Shown: one piece after another, positions 1-8,014 of the stretch | Layout of the letters: each line of letters opens with the position of its first letter | How positions within the stretch are numbered: position 1 is the stretch's first letter | Assembly: GCA_963839165.1 (NCBI GenBank) | Contig: CAWIUG010000006.1 | Location: 434,001 to 498,000 of the forward strand | From: DATFVA01 sp963839165 | GTDB taxonomy: Bacteria > Bacteroidota > Ignavibacteria > Ignavibacteriales > Ignavibacteriaceae | Direction: 5' to 3' | DNA length: 64,000 nucleotides | Translations under genes and position numbers: made by a program | The notes under the pieces: generated by a model | What the model was told of the DNA's origin: nothing | The model's input: the letters and a program-made list of their open reading frames with translations, nothing else | Databases searched by the model: none

Positions 1-876
1 GTACTTGGAAATCATGTGCACCAGGCTGGTTCATATGTAGGTCCCGACAGGCTTCGGTTTGATTTTACTCATTTTGCTAAATTATCCGATAACGAAATAA
101 AGGAAATTGAATTACTCGTAAATGAGCAGCTTAGAAGAAACCTGGCTATTCAGCATCACAGAAATGTTCCTTTTGAGGAAGCAAAAAAGATGGGGGCCAT
201 GATGTTTTTTGGGGATAAGTATGGCGACAGGGTTAATGTTGTGCAGTTCGGTGATTTCACAATGGAATTCTGCGGCGGCACCCATGTAAAAAATTCTTCA
301 GAAATCGGGTTGTTTAAAATAATAAGTGAATCCTCAATCGCCAGCGGCATAAGGAGGATTGAAGCAGTAACCGGACGGGGAACCGAAGAATATATTGAGT
401 TACAATTAAACAAAATAAGAGAGTCGGAAGAGCATACGGCACTTCTGCTGGAAGAGAAGAGAAAACTTGAAAAGGATGTTTCCGAACTTAAGCTGAAAGA
501 AAAGCTGGGTCAGGTGGAAGAGATTCTTAAAAATCCGGTAATGATCGGGAATATTTCTGTGTATAAAGGTGAAGTAACTGCAGATAGCATGGATGAGTTG
601 AAATCGTTAGGAGATGAGCTAAGGAGTAAGACCAGGGAATCTGTGGGAGTAATAATCTCGAGAATCGAAGATAAGGTAGGAATCGTGTGTGTCGTTAATG
701 ACGAACTTATTAAGAGCACTAAACTTAGTGCAGGTAAGATTGTTGGATCTCTCGCAAAAATATCCGGCGGAGGTGGGGGAGGTAAACCACACCTGGCAAC
801 TGCCGGTGGAAGAGATGTTTCTAAAATACCCGAAGTTTTAAGTAAAGTTGAACAAACGGTTCAAAGTTTTTTGTAA
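1..876 (+). CDS. alaS: Alanyl-tRNA synthetase, C-terminal part (5' end outside window)
   Basis: Charges tRNA-Ala and edits Ser/Gly mischarging in the cytoplasm. The frame is open from the first base, so only the last ~292 codons are present. The visible part begins in the conserved stretch HVHQAGSYV...LRFDFTHF, continues into the editing domain, whose zinc-binding CGGTHV motif lies at codons 91-96, then a coiled-coil linker (about codons 140-180), and ends in the DHHA1 domain with its glycine-rich GGGGGGKPHLATAGG loop. The class II catalytic core is missing because of the window edge, not because of truncation. It ends three bases before radA, so the two are probably co-transcribed. Family assignment is secure. 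Confidence 0.96.
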   Translation, partial: VLGNHVHQAGSYVGPDRLRFDFTHFAKLSDNEIKEIELLVNEQLRRNLAIQHHRNVPFEEAKKMGAMMFFGDKYGDRVNVVQFGDFTMEFCGGTHVKNSSEIGLFKIISESSIASGIRRIEAVTGRGTEEYIELQLNKIRESEEHTALLLEEKRKLEKDVSELKLKEKLGQVEEILKNPVMIGNISVYKGEVTADSMDELKSLGDELRSKTRESVGVIISRIEDKVGIVCVVNDELIKSTKLSAGKIVGSLAKISGGGGGGKPHLATAGGRDVSKIPEVLSKVEQTVQSFL

Positions 877-879
877 AAA

Positions 880-2235
880 ATGAAAACCAGGCCAAGGATT
901 AAATATATCTGCTCAAACTGTGGTTATGAATCGCTGAGATGGCTTGGTAAATGTCCCGAATGCGATGAATGGAACTCTTTTACAGAGGAAATTCTTGAAA
1001 CCCATCAACGAAAAGCCGCTCCTTCATCAAGGAAAGTGTTGATCCCAAGAATAAATGAAATTACGGCAAAAGAAGATGAAAGGATTAAGACGGGAATACT
1101 GGAATTCGACAGGGTCCTGGGGGGAGGACTAATGCCCGGTTCTGTTGTCCTGTTCGGAGGTGATCCCGGAATAGGAAAATCCACCCTTGCAATGCAGGCC
1201 GCAGCACGGATAAATGATAAAGTATTGTATGTTAGCGGTGAGGAGTCGGCTAGACAAATCAAGCTTCGTGCAGATCGTTTAAAAGTGACTTCCGATAATT
1301 TTTATTTCCTCCCGGAAACTGACATGAACACAATTATCGGATCAATAAGAGATACGAAACCTACAGTAGTTATAATAGATTCTATTCAGACGATGTATTG
1401 TAGTGAGTTTGAAAATTCTCCCGGTACGGTCACACAGATAAGAGAATCCACATCCCTGCTGATGGATGAGGCAAAGAAAAACCACTTCTGTGTAATCGTT
1501 ATCGGTCATGTTACTAAGGAGGGGTTTATAGCAGGACCCAAGGTTTTGGAGCATATCGTCGATGCTGTTATTCAATTTGAGGGAGAATCTCATCATTCAT
1601 TCAGGATACTCCGCGCACAGAAAAACCGCTTCGGCAGTACAAATGAAATCGGCATATTTGAGATGAATGAACATGGACTTCAGGAGGTCAAAAATCCAAG
1701 CGAGCTGTTTTTAAGTGAACGAGGCACAAAAATCTCCGGTTCGGTGGTTACGGCTAGCATGGAAGGCACACGTCCTATTTTACTTGAAGTTCAGGCACTT
1801 GTTACCCCCTCAAATTATGGAAACCCTCAAAGAGTAGCCACAGGGTTTGATTATAGAAGATTATCCATCCTGCTCGCGGTGCTTGAAAAACGAAATGGCT
1901 ACAGGCTGAGTGCAAATAACGTTTTTTTAAATATGGCCGGGGGGGTAAAGATAGATGAACCCGCAGTAGATCTTGCCGTATGCTGCAGTATAGCATCAAG
2001 TCTTCTGGATAAACCAGCTGATAATTCGATTGTTGTTATCGGTGAGGTGGGATTGGGAGGAGAAATCCGTAGTGTTGCGAATATTGAAAAAAGAATATTA
2101 GAAGCTGAAAAACTGGGTTTTAAGAAGACAATTATCCCGGCAAATAACCTAAAATCATTTAAATCTAAAATTTCAACTAAAATATTACCTGTAAACACCC
2201 TTTCCGATGCAATTTCGAATATATTTGGATATTGA
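880..2235 (+). CDS. radA: DNA repair protein RadA (Sms)
   Basis: RadA is a RecA-like ATPase that drives branch migration of recombination intermediates. 451 residues, the normal family length. The N-terminal zinc finger has Cys 11, 14, 25 and 28 (CSNC...CPEC). A Walker A motif, GGDPGIGKST, sits at about residues 93-102. The RadA-specific KNRFG motif is near residue 250. The C-terminal third is the Lon-protease-like domain (ending with the GEVGLGGEIR region) without a protease role in this family. The ATG lies three bases after the alaS stop; no strong ribosome binding site is visible, which fits translational coupling. A hairpin at 2336-2353 downstream may end or attenuate this transcript. 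Confidence 0.97.
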   Translation: MKTRPRIKYICSNCGYESLRWLGKCPECDEWNSFTEEILETHQRKAAPSSRKVLIPRINEITAKEDERIKTGILEFDRVLGGGLMPGSVVLFGGDPGIGKSTLAMQAAARINDKVLYVSGEESARQIKLRADRLKVTSDNFYFLPETDMNTIIGSIRDTKPTVVIIDSIQTMYCSEFENSPGTVTQIRESTSLLMDEAKKNHFCVIVIGHVTKEGFIAGPKVLEHIVDAVIQFEGESHHSFRILRAQKNRFGSTNEIGIFEMNEHGLQEVKNPSELFLSERGTKISGSVVTASMEGTRPILLEVQALVTPSNYGNPQRVATGFDYRRLSILLAVLEKRNGYRLSANNVFLNMAGGVKIDEPAVDLAVCCSIASSLLDKPADNSIVVIGEVGLGGEIRSVANIEKRILEAEKLGFKKTIIPANNLKSFKSKISTKILPVNTLSDAISNIFGY

Positions 2236-2335
2236 CTAAAATCACACTTATAAACATTCTAAAGTATATATACCCTCCAAAATAGCATAAATGAAAAATT
2301 TCTTTGTTTTTTTGTTTAATTATGGTATTTTTCTG

Positions 2336-2353
2336 CACGGTCTAAACACCGTG
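2336..2353 (+). promoter_or_regulatory. Hairpin in the leader of the RRM gene
   Basis: A perfect 6-bp stem (cacggt / accgtg, six-base loop) is followed by a T-rich stretch and lies about 35 bases before the GTG start of the RRM gene and 100 bases after radA. It could be a weak intrinsic terminator for radA or a structured 5' leader of the RRM gene. The T tract is interrupted, so terminator function is uncertain. Confidence 0.4.
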
Positions 2354-2387
2354 GTTATTTTATTAATTATTTTTCAGAGGTAAGTTA

Positions 2388-2639
2388 GTGAGTACTAAGC
2401 TTTTTGTTGGATCACTCCCCTGGTCAGTCAATGATGACTCTCTCCGCACAGCTTTTGAGCCGCACGGTACAGTAGTTTCTGCGAAAGTTATCACCGATCG
2501 CCAGACCGGAAGATCCAGAGGTTTCGGGTTCGTTGAAATGTCAAATGATTCCGAAGCAGATGCTGCAATAACTGCATTAAATGGTTCAGAACTTGGCGGC
2601 CGCAGCATTATTGTCAGTGAAGCAAAACCCAAGAGTTAA
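2388..2639 (+). CDS. Small RRM RNA-binding protein
   Basis: An 83-residue single RNA-recognition-motif protein like the Rbp proteins of cyanobacteria and Bacteroidota. Such proteins bind single-stranded RNA and are often cold-induced; that role is family knowledge and not shown here. RNP2 is LFVGSLPW (residues 5-12) and RNP1 is RGFGFVEM (44-51), with the aromatic residues that stack on RNA preserved. It lacks the glycine-rich tail seen in some relatives. The start is GTG, chosen because a ribosome binding site (cagagg) ends seven bases upstream and the RRM fold begins right after. It is a single-gene unit with a strong terminator downstream and a hairpin in its leader. Confidence 0.93.
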   Translation: MSTKLFVGSLPWSVNDDSLRTAFEPHGTVVSAKVITDRQTGRSRGFGFVEMSNDSEADAAITALNGSELGGRSIIVSEAKPKS

Positions 2640-2664
2640 TTCCTGGTTAGCTTTCTGTTTTTCA

Positions 2665-2695
2665 GGCGCTCTTTTTTCAGAGCGCTTTTTTATTT
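2665..2695 (+). terminator. Intrinsic terminator of the RRM gene
   Basis: Stem gcgctct / agagcgc (2666-2672 and 2679-2685) with a six-base loop, followed directly by a T run. It lies 26 bases after the RRM stop. On the opposite strand there is no T tract, so it acts in the plus direction only. Confidence 0.9.
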
Positions 2696-2705
2696 TAACC
2701 CCTGC

Positions 2706-5117
2706 CTAGAATAATATTGAGTTTATACCTACTCTGAAATTGTTTTCACCGTGATAATTGAGTCTCCACGCAAATTCAACCTTCAGAGGTATCAATACCT
2801 GGGAAATTCCAATGCCTGCCTCATAGAATGGATGAGGAAATGTTCTTACATGGACAGGCAGATAAGTAGTGGTTTCTTTCCCGATATCACTGTAGGCTGT
2901 ATTAAAAAATGTGCTGAGTTGGATCCCCCAATCTCTCAGTCCGGGAATTTTCAAAGCTCTGAAAATTAAATCCTGAAAATCATGTTCCAGATTTACAGTA
3001 ATCACCCTGCTTCCGAAAATCTCATTAACGTTTAAGGTTCTGAATGAAAATCGCTGAAAAAGTATATCTATATTTCCGGGTAGCGCATAGAGTGATTGAT
3101 AATGCAGACTTCCACGGTTAAACATTCCCATTATCCTGTAACCCAGATGCTCGGAAGTGAAAGTATTTAATGCCCCATTCAGGATAAGTTTAAAGGTTGT
3201 ATAGTCAAGTTCGCTATGTAATACTTTTTTGTCGGATAATTCGATGTTTCCGCTGATGGTTACATAAGATTCTCCCTGCGAGATTCTTCTTCGAAAGTAA
3301 CCGTCTTCTATATAGTCCCTGAAATCTAATTCAAATCCAGTCGATATAGCATTTATCCTGGACTCAAATATCACCTGGTTGGGCGGATACTTTTTATCCT
3401 TGCTCAAGACAGAGAACTCCGTCTTTGTAATGCCGCTGTTATCAGTATGATTTTTGTAACCCGCGGATAATGCCAATATAGAAGAAATTTCACCCGACAA
3501 ATTTACATCGAATCCCTTCGTATAATAATAATTTCTGAATTCATATTTGGAAATAAGTGCCAGCAATGAAGGAATCAGCTCACCGTATTCATCTGATTCA
3601 CCGAAAAGAACGTTTAATTTATTAAAGACATCCAATCCTATAGAATATGTTCTGTATGTACCAAATAAATATTCCATTGAAAGATTCTCTTTCAACTTTT
3701 TATCGGAGAATCCATAAGAAAAGTCCATTTCACCGTTTAGTCTTTTTTCTGCTGCATCCTCAAGGAATAACCCAAAATCGATTGTATGCCCTTCTACTCG
3801 GTTAAAATGATACATACCAAGGGGAGCGTTCACAGCAAAGTTTTTACTTAAGAAGACCCTGGAGGAGAGAAACGAAAACTGATCCCAGAAGGTGCGGGGA
3901 ATGTTTTCCAGACTGTCGATCCTCGAGTAGGCCTTTTTCTCATCCCGGGTACTTGGTATGCTCTGGATTGAGCTCCAATATATCGAGTCCCTTTCGTCTG
4001 CACCTGGAACAACCTTAATAACTGCTTTACCGAATTCGCTGTCTTGTAGTTCAGGGTTGATCTTGTAATCGTAAAGTATTGATGTTAGTTCAAATGCGAA
4101 CCTTGCCAGGTTCAGATAATTAGCTTTTACGTAAAGCCTGTAATCGATAGGCATCATTATAGAATCTGTAAACGCTGTAAACTGCTGAAAAACAGAGACT
4201 GTATCAAATAACCCGCCCGTATTTGCAGCATCATTCAGGTTCAGATCTACCTCCATCAAGTCGTATGAATCTGCGGTTATATAAATGCTTCCGGTAAATC
4301 CTGGATCATGAATATCTTCAGGAGCTATGTGAATTTGGTATACAGTAGTATTGTTTATAGCCAGGGTGTTTTCAATATAATAATAGTAATAGGTCAGGGC
4401 ATTGTCAGAGAGAGGACCGGGCATATCCTCCCCTATAAAATTCACTGTTTCCTCATAGAAATTTTGAATGAGCCTTCCACCGGTTAAGATATTAATCGAA
4501 GGAGGCAGATTGGCTGTCTGTTTTCTTGCAAGGATCAGTTCCTTATATTCATCGGGTTTCTTATAAAACCCCTCACTCTGATTCTCAATGATTGCCGAGA
4601 TTTTCAGAGGAATTGTATCATTACCGCCAATACCAATGCCTATGCTATTATTGCCTGAACTAATATCTCCCTGAGTCTTGACTATTCCTTTCGTGTAGGC
4701 CATAAATTCATAACTACTTAATAATGCAGACCGCTGTTTTTTCCTTATTATTGCCTTACGGATAATCTCAAGGGCAGGGTTCACACCGGGCAGTACTACT
4801 ATGGGAGGGAGACTGATATTTGTCTGCTTCAGGGTGAAATCCTTTATAAGCCTCCCTTCAGAAGCCTTAATTCTAATCGTGTCAGAATTGTACCCAATAT
4901 AGGAAGCAATTAGTTCGTAGATACCTGGCTTAAGTTTAAGCTCATATTGTCCGCTGCTGTTAGATGAGGTACCCAGCGTTGTTCCGGTGACCCTTATATT
5001 AGCAAAAGGGAGCGGGTTTCTGGCATCATCCATAACTTTGCCCTCGATAAGGACCTGCTGTGCTGAGGCTGACGCAAGGAATAAGCCTATGGCGACTATC
5101 AGGAAAAACTGCTTCAT
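2706..5117 (-). CDS. DUF5686 outer-membrane protein with carboxypeptidase-regulatory-like domain
   Basis: An 803-residue exported protein starting with a signal peptide (MKQFFLIVAIGLFLASASAQ). Residues ~22-100 form a carboxypeptidase D regulatory-like beta-sandwich (GKVMDDARNPLPFANIRVTG, ending near YIGYNSD), as found at the N-terminus of Bacteroidota TonB receptors and DUF5686 proteins. The rest, rich in alternating aromatic/polar strands, matches the DUF5686 layout with a predicted Omp85-like C-terminal barrel ending in a phenylalanine. Function is unknown. The ATG at 5117 is preferred over an upstream TTG. It diverges from the lysine-ketoglutarate reductase gene with only 39 bases between starts, so they probably share a promoter region. 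Confidence 0.85.
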   Translation of the reverse strand: MKQFFLIVAIGLFLASASAQQVLIEGKVMDDARNPLPFANIRVTGTTLGTSSNSSGQYELKLKPGIYELIASYIGYNSDTIRIKASEGRLIKDFTLKQTNISLPPIVVLPGVNPALEIIRKAIIRKKQRSALLSSYEFMAYTKGIVKTQGDISSGNNSIGIGIGGNDTIPLKISAIIENQSEGFYKKPDEYKELILARKQTANLPPSINILTGGRLIQNFYEETVNFIGEDMPGPLSDNALTYYYYYIENTLAINNTTVYQIHIAPEDIHDPGFTGSIYITADSYDLMEVDLNLNDAANTGGLFDTVSVFQQFTAFTDSIMMPIDYRLYVKANYLNLARFAFELTSILYDYKINPELQDSEFGKAVIKVVPGADERDSIYWSSIQSIPSTRDEKKAYSRIDSLENIPRTFWDQFSFLSSRVFLSKNFAVNAPLGMYHFNRVEGHTIDFGLFLEDAAEKRLNGEMDFSYGFSDKKLKENLSMEYLFGTYRTYSIGLDVFNKLNVLFGESDEYGELIPSLLALISKYEFRNYYYTKGFDVNLSGEISSILALSAGYKNHTDNSGITKTEFSVLSKDKKYPPNQVIFESRINAISTGFELDFRDYIEDGYFRRRISQGESYVTISGNIELSDKKVLHSELDYTTFKLILNGALNTFTSEHLGYRIMGMFNRGSLHYQSLYALPGNIDILFQRFSFRTLNVNEIFGSRVITVNLEHDFQDLIFRALKIPGLRDWGIQLSTFFNTAYSDIGKETTTYLPVHVRTFPHPFYEAGIGISQVLIPLKVEFAWRLNYHGENNFRVGINSILF

Positions 5118-5156
5118 CAAAAATTTCTTAAATTAAGGACTAAATATCGGGAAATA

Positions 5157-6185
5157 ATGAATAATACAATAGGAATATTAAGGGAAGCGATTAACAAAAA
5201 AGGTGAAAAGAGGGTCGCTGTCACTCCCGATTTTGCTGCAGTTATTGTAAGTCAGGGGCATAAACTTATAGTGCAGCCGGCCAAGAATCCTTCAACAGAT
5301 GAAATAAAAAGATCATTCCCCGATGATGAATACATAAAAGCAGGAGCAGAAATAAACGAAGACCTATCAAAAACTAATGTGATTTTTGGACTGAAAGAAA
5401 TTCCCGTTAAAAGTATTCTGCCTGAAAAGGCGTACCTTTTATTTTCTCACACATTTAAAGGTCAACTAAAGAACAGGGAAATGCTTAAAGCCTTCATTGA
5501 CCTGAGAACCACGATAATTGATTATGAACTGATCAGGGATGAAAATAACCACAGGCTGATTACTGCATTTACATATAATGCGGGGTATGCCGGAATGGTT
5601 GATACGTTATGGTCATTTGGACAGAGACTTAAGATAAAAGGTATAGCTAATGCTTTTGAAGATATTCCCCAGGCTGTTGAAGGTGAAGATCTTCAGTCTA
5701 TTAAAAATTTAATCTCGGACGCAGGAAAACAAATTTCTAAATTCGGTACACCAAAGGAGATTCCCCCTGTAATAACCTGTTTTCTAGGCAAGGGAAAGAC
5801 TAGTTTCGGAGCAGAAAAGATTTATGATCTTCTGCCGGTTGAGGAAATTACCACTGACAGACTCCGTGAAGTGTTTTATAACGGTTCGAGAAAAAAAGTT
5901 TATAAGCTTATCCTTACGATAAATGAAATGTATCGTCTTAAAGCAGGTGAAGGAATAAATCCGGAAACGTATCAGAGGTTAAACAAGAAGCAGAAACGTC
6001 AGCACTATCTGATATATCCTGAATTCTATGAATCAAATCTGGATAAAGTTCTTCCCTTTATCTCCATCCTGATGAACTGCATTTTGTGGGAACCTAAATA
6101 TCCCAGGGCTCTTTCAAGAGCTTTGATGAAAGAGTTATTTAAAAGAAAGCAGGAACCTGATTGCAATAGGGGATATCACCTGTGA
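5157..6185 (+). CDS. Lysine-ketoglutarate reductase domain, 5' part of a frameshifted gene
   Basis: Matches the N-terminal (lysine-ketoglutarate reductase) half of eukaryotic alpha-aminoadipic semialdehyde synthase, which condenses lysine and 2-oxoglutarate to saccharopine. The N-terminus (IGILREAINKKGEKRVAVTP) is the alanine dehydrogenase/transhydrogenase-like fold typical of the family. Homologous sequence runs to about residue 329 (KELFK); the last ~13 residues before the stop are out-of-frame. Skipping one A of the AAAA run at 6141-6144 restores the family sequence (ESRNLIAIGDITCD...) in the 3' part, giving a product of 451 residues. Saccharopine dehydrogenase is encoded convergently next door, supporting the assignment. 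Whether the gene is truly broken cannot be decided here. Confidence 0.85.
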   Translation: MNNTIGILREAINKKGEKRVAVTPDFAAVIVSQGHKLIVQPAKNPSTDEIKRSFPDDEYIKAGAEINEDLSKTNVIFGLKEIPVKSILPEKAYLLFSHTFKGQLKNREMLKAFIDLRTTIIDYELIRDENNHRLITAFTYNAGYAGMVDTLWSFGQRLKIKGIANAFEDIPQAVEGEDLQSIKNLISDAGKQISKFGTPKEIPPVITCFLGKGKTSFGAEKIYDLLPVEEITTDRLREVFYNGSRKKVYKLILTINEMYRLKAGEGINPETYQRLNKKQKRQHYLIYPEFYESNLDKVLPFISILMNCILWEPKYPRALSRALMKELFKRKQEPDCNRGYHL

Positions 6186-6513
6186 TCCGAACGGATCTAT
6201 TGAATTCTCAAAAGAAACCTGGATTGACGATCCTGTTTACGTTTATAATCCTTTAAGTGAGACGATAAGAATGGGGTTTGAGGGAGATGGTGTAGCGGTA
6301 ATGTCGGTTACAAACCTTCCGTGCGAATTCTCAACAGATGCATCAAGACAGTTCAGTAAAGATCTTTCCCTATTTCTTGAAGCGATCATCACAGCAGATT
6401 ATAAACATAGCCTTGATAATTCGGGACTACCTGATGAGATCAAAAGAGCCGTGATCATATGGAAGGGTAATTTTACCGACGATTATTTTTACATGAAAAA
6501 TTATATAGCCTGA
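6145..6513 (+). CDS. Lysine-ketoglutarate reductase domain, 3' part after the frameshift
   Basis: Continuation of the same gene in the +1 frame. It reads ESRNLIAIGDITCDPNGSIE, then a segment with DDPVYVYNPL and GFEGDGVAVMSVTNLPCE, which are conserved blocks of the C-terminal lysine-ketoglutarate reductase region. It ends three bases before the stop of the convergent saccharopine dehydrogenase. The first in-frame ATG is at 6271, which would leave out the conserved GDITCD block, so an independent start is unlikely; this piece makes sense only joined to the upstream part. No ribosome binding site precedes it. Confidence 0.8.
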   Translation, partial: ESRNLIAIGDITCDPNGSIEFSKETWIDDPVYVYNPLSETIRMGFEGDGVAVMSVTNLPCEFSTDASRQFSKDLSLFLEAIITADYKHSLDNSGLPDEIKRAVIIWKGNFTDDYFYMKNYIA

Positions 6514-6516
6514 TCT

Positions 6517-7851
6517 TTATATTGACGATTCGTTCTCATTGAATTTGATGCCATAGTCTTCCAATTCTTTTAATACAGGTATATATATATCCCTGTGAAC
6601 TGGAATTACAACTCCTTTTTCTTGAATAGCCCCGTCTGCAATTAGTTTTACTGCAATACCAACAGGTAAACCACCTGTATTTGTCATTGCAGTATTCAAT
6701 TTATCTATACCTTTATATATCATCGTCGAAGATATTTTTTTTCTACCTGCTGAAGATTTATATATAATTTCAGTCTGGAGTACTACCATATCCCGGTCTC
6801 GCTCACAGAATTCCCACTTATCCATAAGCAGATCCAGGAGTATCTGTGCAGAAGTAGCCTGTGCGCTATTGATTTTTTTGTTGCTGAATAAATCCAGCCA
6901 GGCTATCTTTTTGAATATTTCATCATCTTTTGAAACATTCAGATAAGAGGCGATCTCATCATCGAGAGGTTTACCGTTTGACAGCGGTAATGAGGATTTT
7001 ACCCATTCTGCAATAGTTAAATCATCAGTGTTTTTCCATATCCGCTCATTGTTTGTCAGCCCTATTTTTCTTAATGCATCCCATGCCTCACAGAAACCAG
7101 GTCTTCTGAGAGTTCCCCTGTAAAAGTCATTTACATTATTTAGACCATATTTCAAAATGTATGGTATTGAGTCTCTATTGGGATAAGCTTCAAAACTACC
7201 CAGACCGGGAACATTTATTTTTTCCGTATTCTGAAACAGATTTTTGTAAAAGACTTCTTTTATTTGAGAATTCTCTTTGTACCTTGCATTTCCCTGACCG
7301 GCAAGGATAACATTCATTGGGCTCCAGGTAAACTTATAATGCCAGGGATTATCATCAGACTCAGGTGAAATCAAGGCTCCGCAGAAAGATTTCAATGAAA
7401 TAATTTCACCACCTTCATCTTCAACCTTTTCCTTTAGCTGCATTACATCCATATGGTCTATCCCCGGATCAAGACCCATTTCATTCAGGAAAATCAGTCC
7501 ATTCTTTTTTACCTCTTCATCAAGTTTCATCATAGCCGGTGAAACATAGGAAGCGGTAACCATATTTGTTTTCTGCTTGAGACATTCCAGGGCTATGATC
7601 TCGTGCAGGGAGGGGGGAAGGAAGGATATAACGATATCTGAATGAGATATTTCATTCTCTCTTTGCAGTTCGTTAAACGCGTCAAATTTAATTGCCCTGC
7701 CATGAGGATTATTACCGATTTTTTGTTTTGCGAGGGTAAAGTCGAAATCACCTACCGTAATTTTCCATCGATGTTCGCCTGCATTCTCAAGCAGGTATGA
7801 TATTAATGCGGTCGCTGTCCTTCCAGCACCGATAACGAATATATTTTTCAT
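6517..7851 (-). CDS. Saccharopine dehydrogenase
   Basis: 444 residues, matching the saccharopine dehydrogenase (glutamate-forming) half of alpha-aminoadipic semialdehyde synthase and fungal Lys9. An NAD(P)-binding Rossmann start is seen at residues 6-13 (VIGAGRTA). The conserved EMGLDPGIDHM block lies near residue 140, and the C-terminal catalytic/dimer region follows (about 220-360). In animals and plants this enzyme is fused to lysine-ketoglutarate reductase; here the two activities are separate, convergent genes whose stops are three bases apart. Together they would turn lysine and 2-oxoglutarate into glutamate and aminoadipic semialdehyde. Direction (degradation or synthesis) is inferred: pairing with lysine-ketoglutarate reductase favours degradation. 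Confidence 0.9.
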   Translation of the reverse strand: MKNIFVIGAGRTATALISYLLENAGEHRWKITVGDFDFTLAKQKIGNNPHGRAIKFDAFNELQRENEISHSDIVISFLPPSLHEIIALECLKQKTNMVTASYVSPAMMKLDEEVKKNGLIFLNEMGLDPGIDHMDVMQLKEKVEDEGGEIISLKSFCGALISPESDDNPWHYKFTWSPMNVILAGQGNARYKENSQIKEVFYKNLFQNTEKINVPGLGSFEAYPNRDSIPYILKYGLNNVNDFYRGTLRRPGFCEAWDALRKIGLTNNERIWKNTDDLTIAEWVKSSLPLSNGKPLDDEIASYLNVSKDDEIFKKIAWLDLFSNKKINSAQATSAQILLDLLMDKWEFCERDRDMVVLQTEIIYKSSAGRKKISSTMIYKGIDKLNTAMTNTGGLPVGIAVKLIADGAIQEKGVVIPVHRDIYIPVLKELEDYGIKFNENESSI

Positions 7852-8014
7852 CTCAACCGGGTTCCAATTTTAATTTTCAAAACTAAGATTTTATAGAATA
7901 AATCGCCAAATCACATCGCGATTCATAATCTCATTTTAATGTTTAATTATCCTGAGAATAATCATATTTTAAATGATTCATGTTTACAAACTTATTGGTT
8001 ATAGAGGAAACTTT

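Noticed and set aside
6138..6147. Programmed ribosomal frameshifting in the lysine-ketoglutarate reductase gene (TTTAAAA-like sequence)
   Set aside because: The needed shift is +1, whereas a slippery heptamer of this type promotes -1 shifts; no stimulatory structure was seen.
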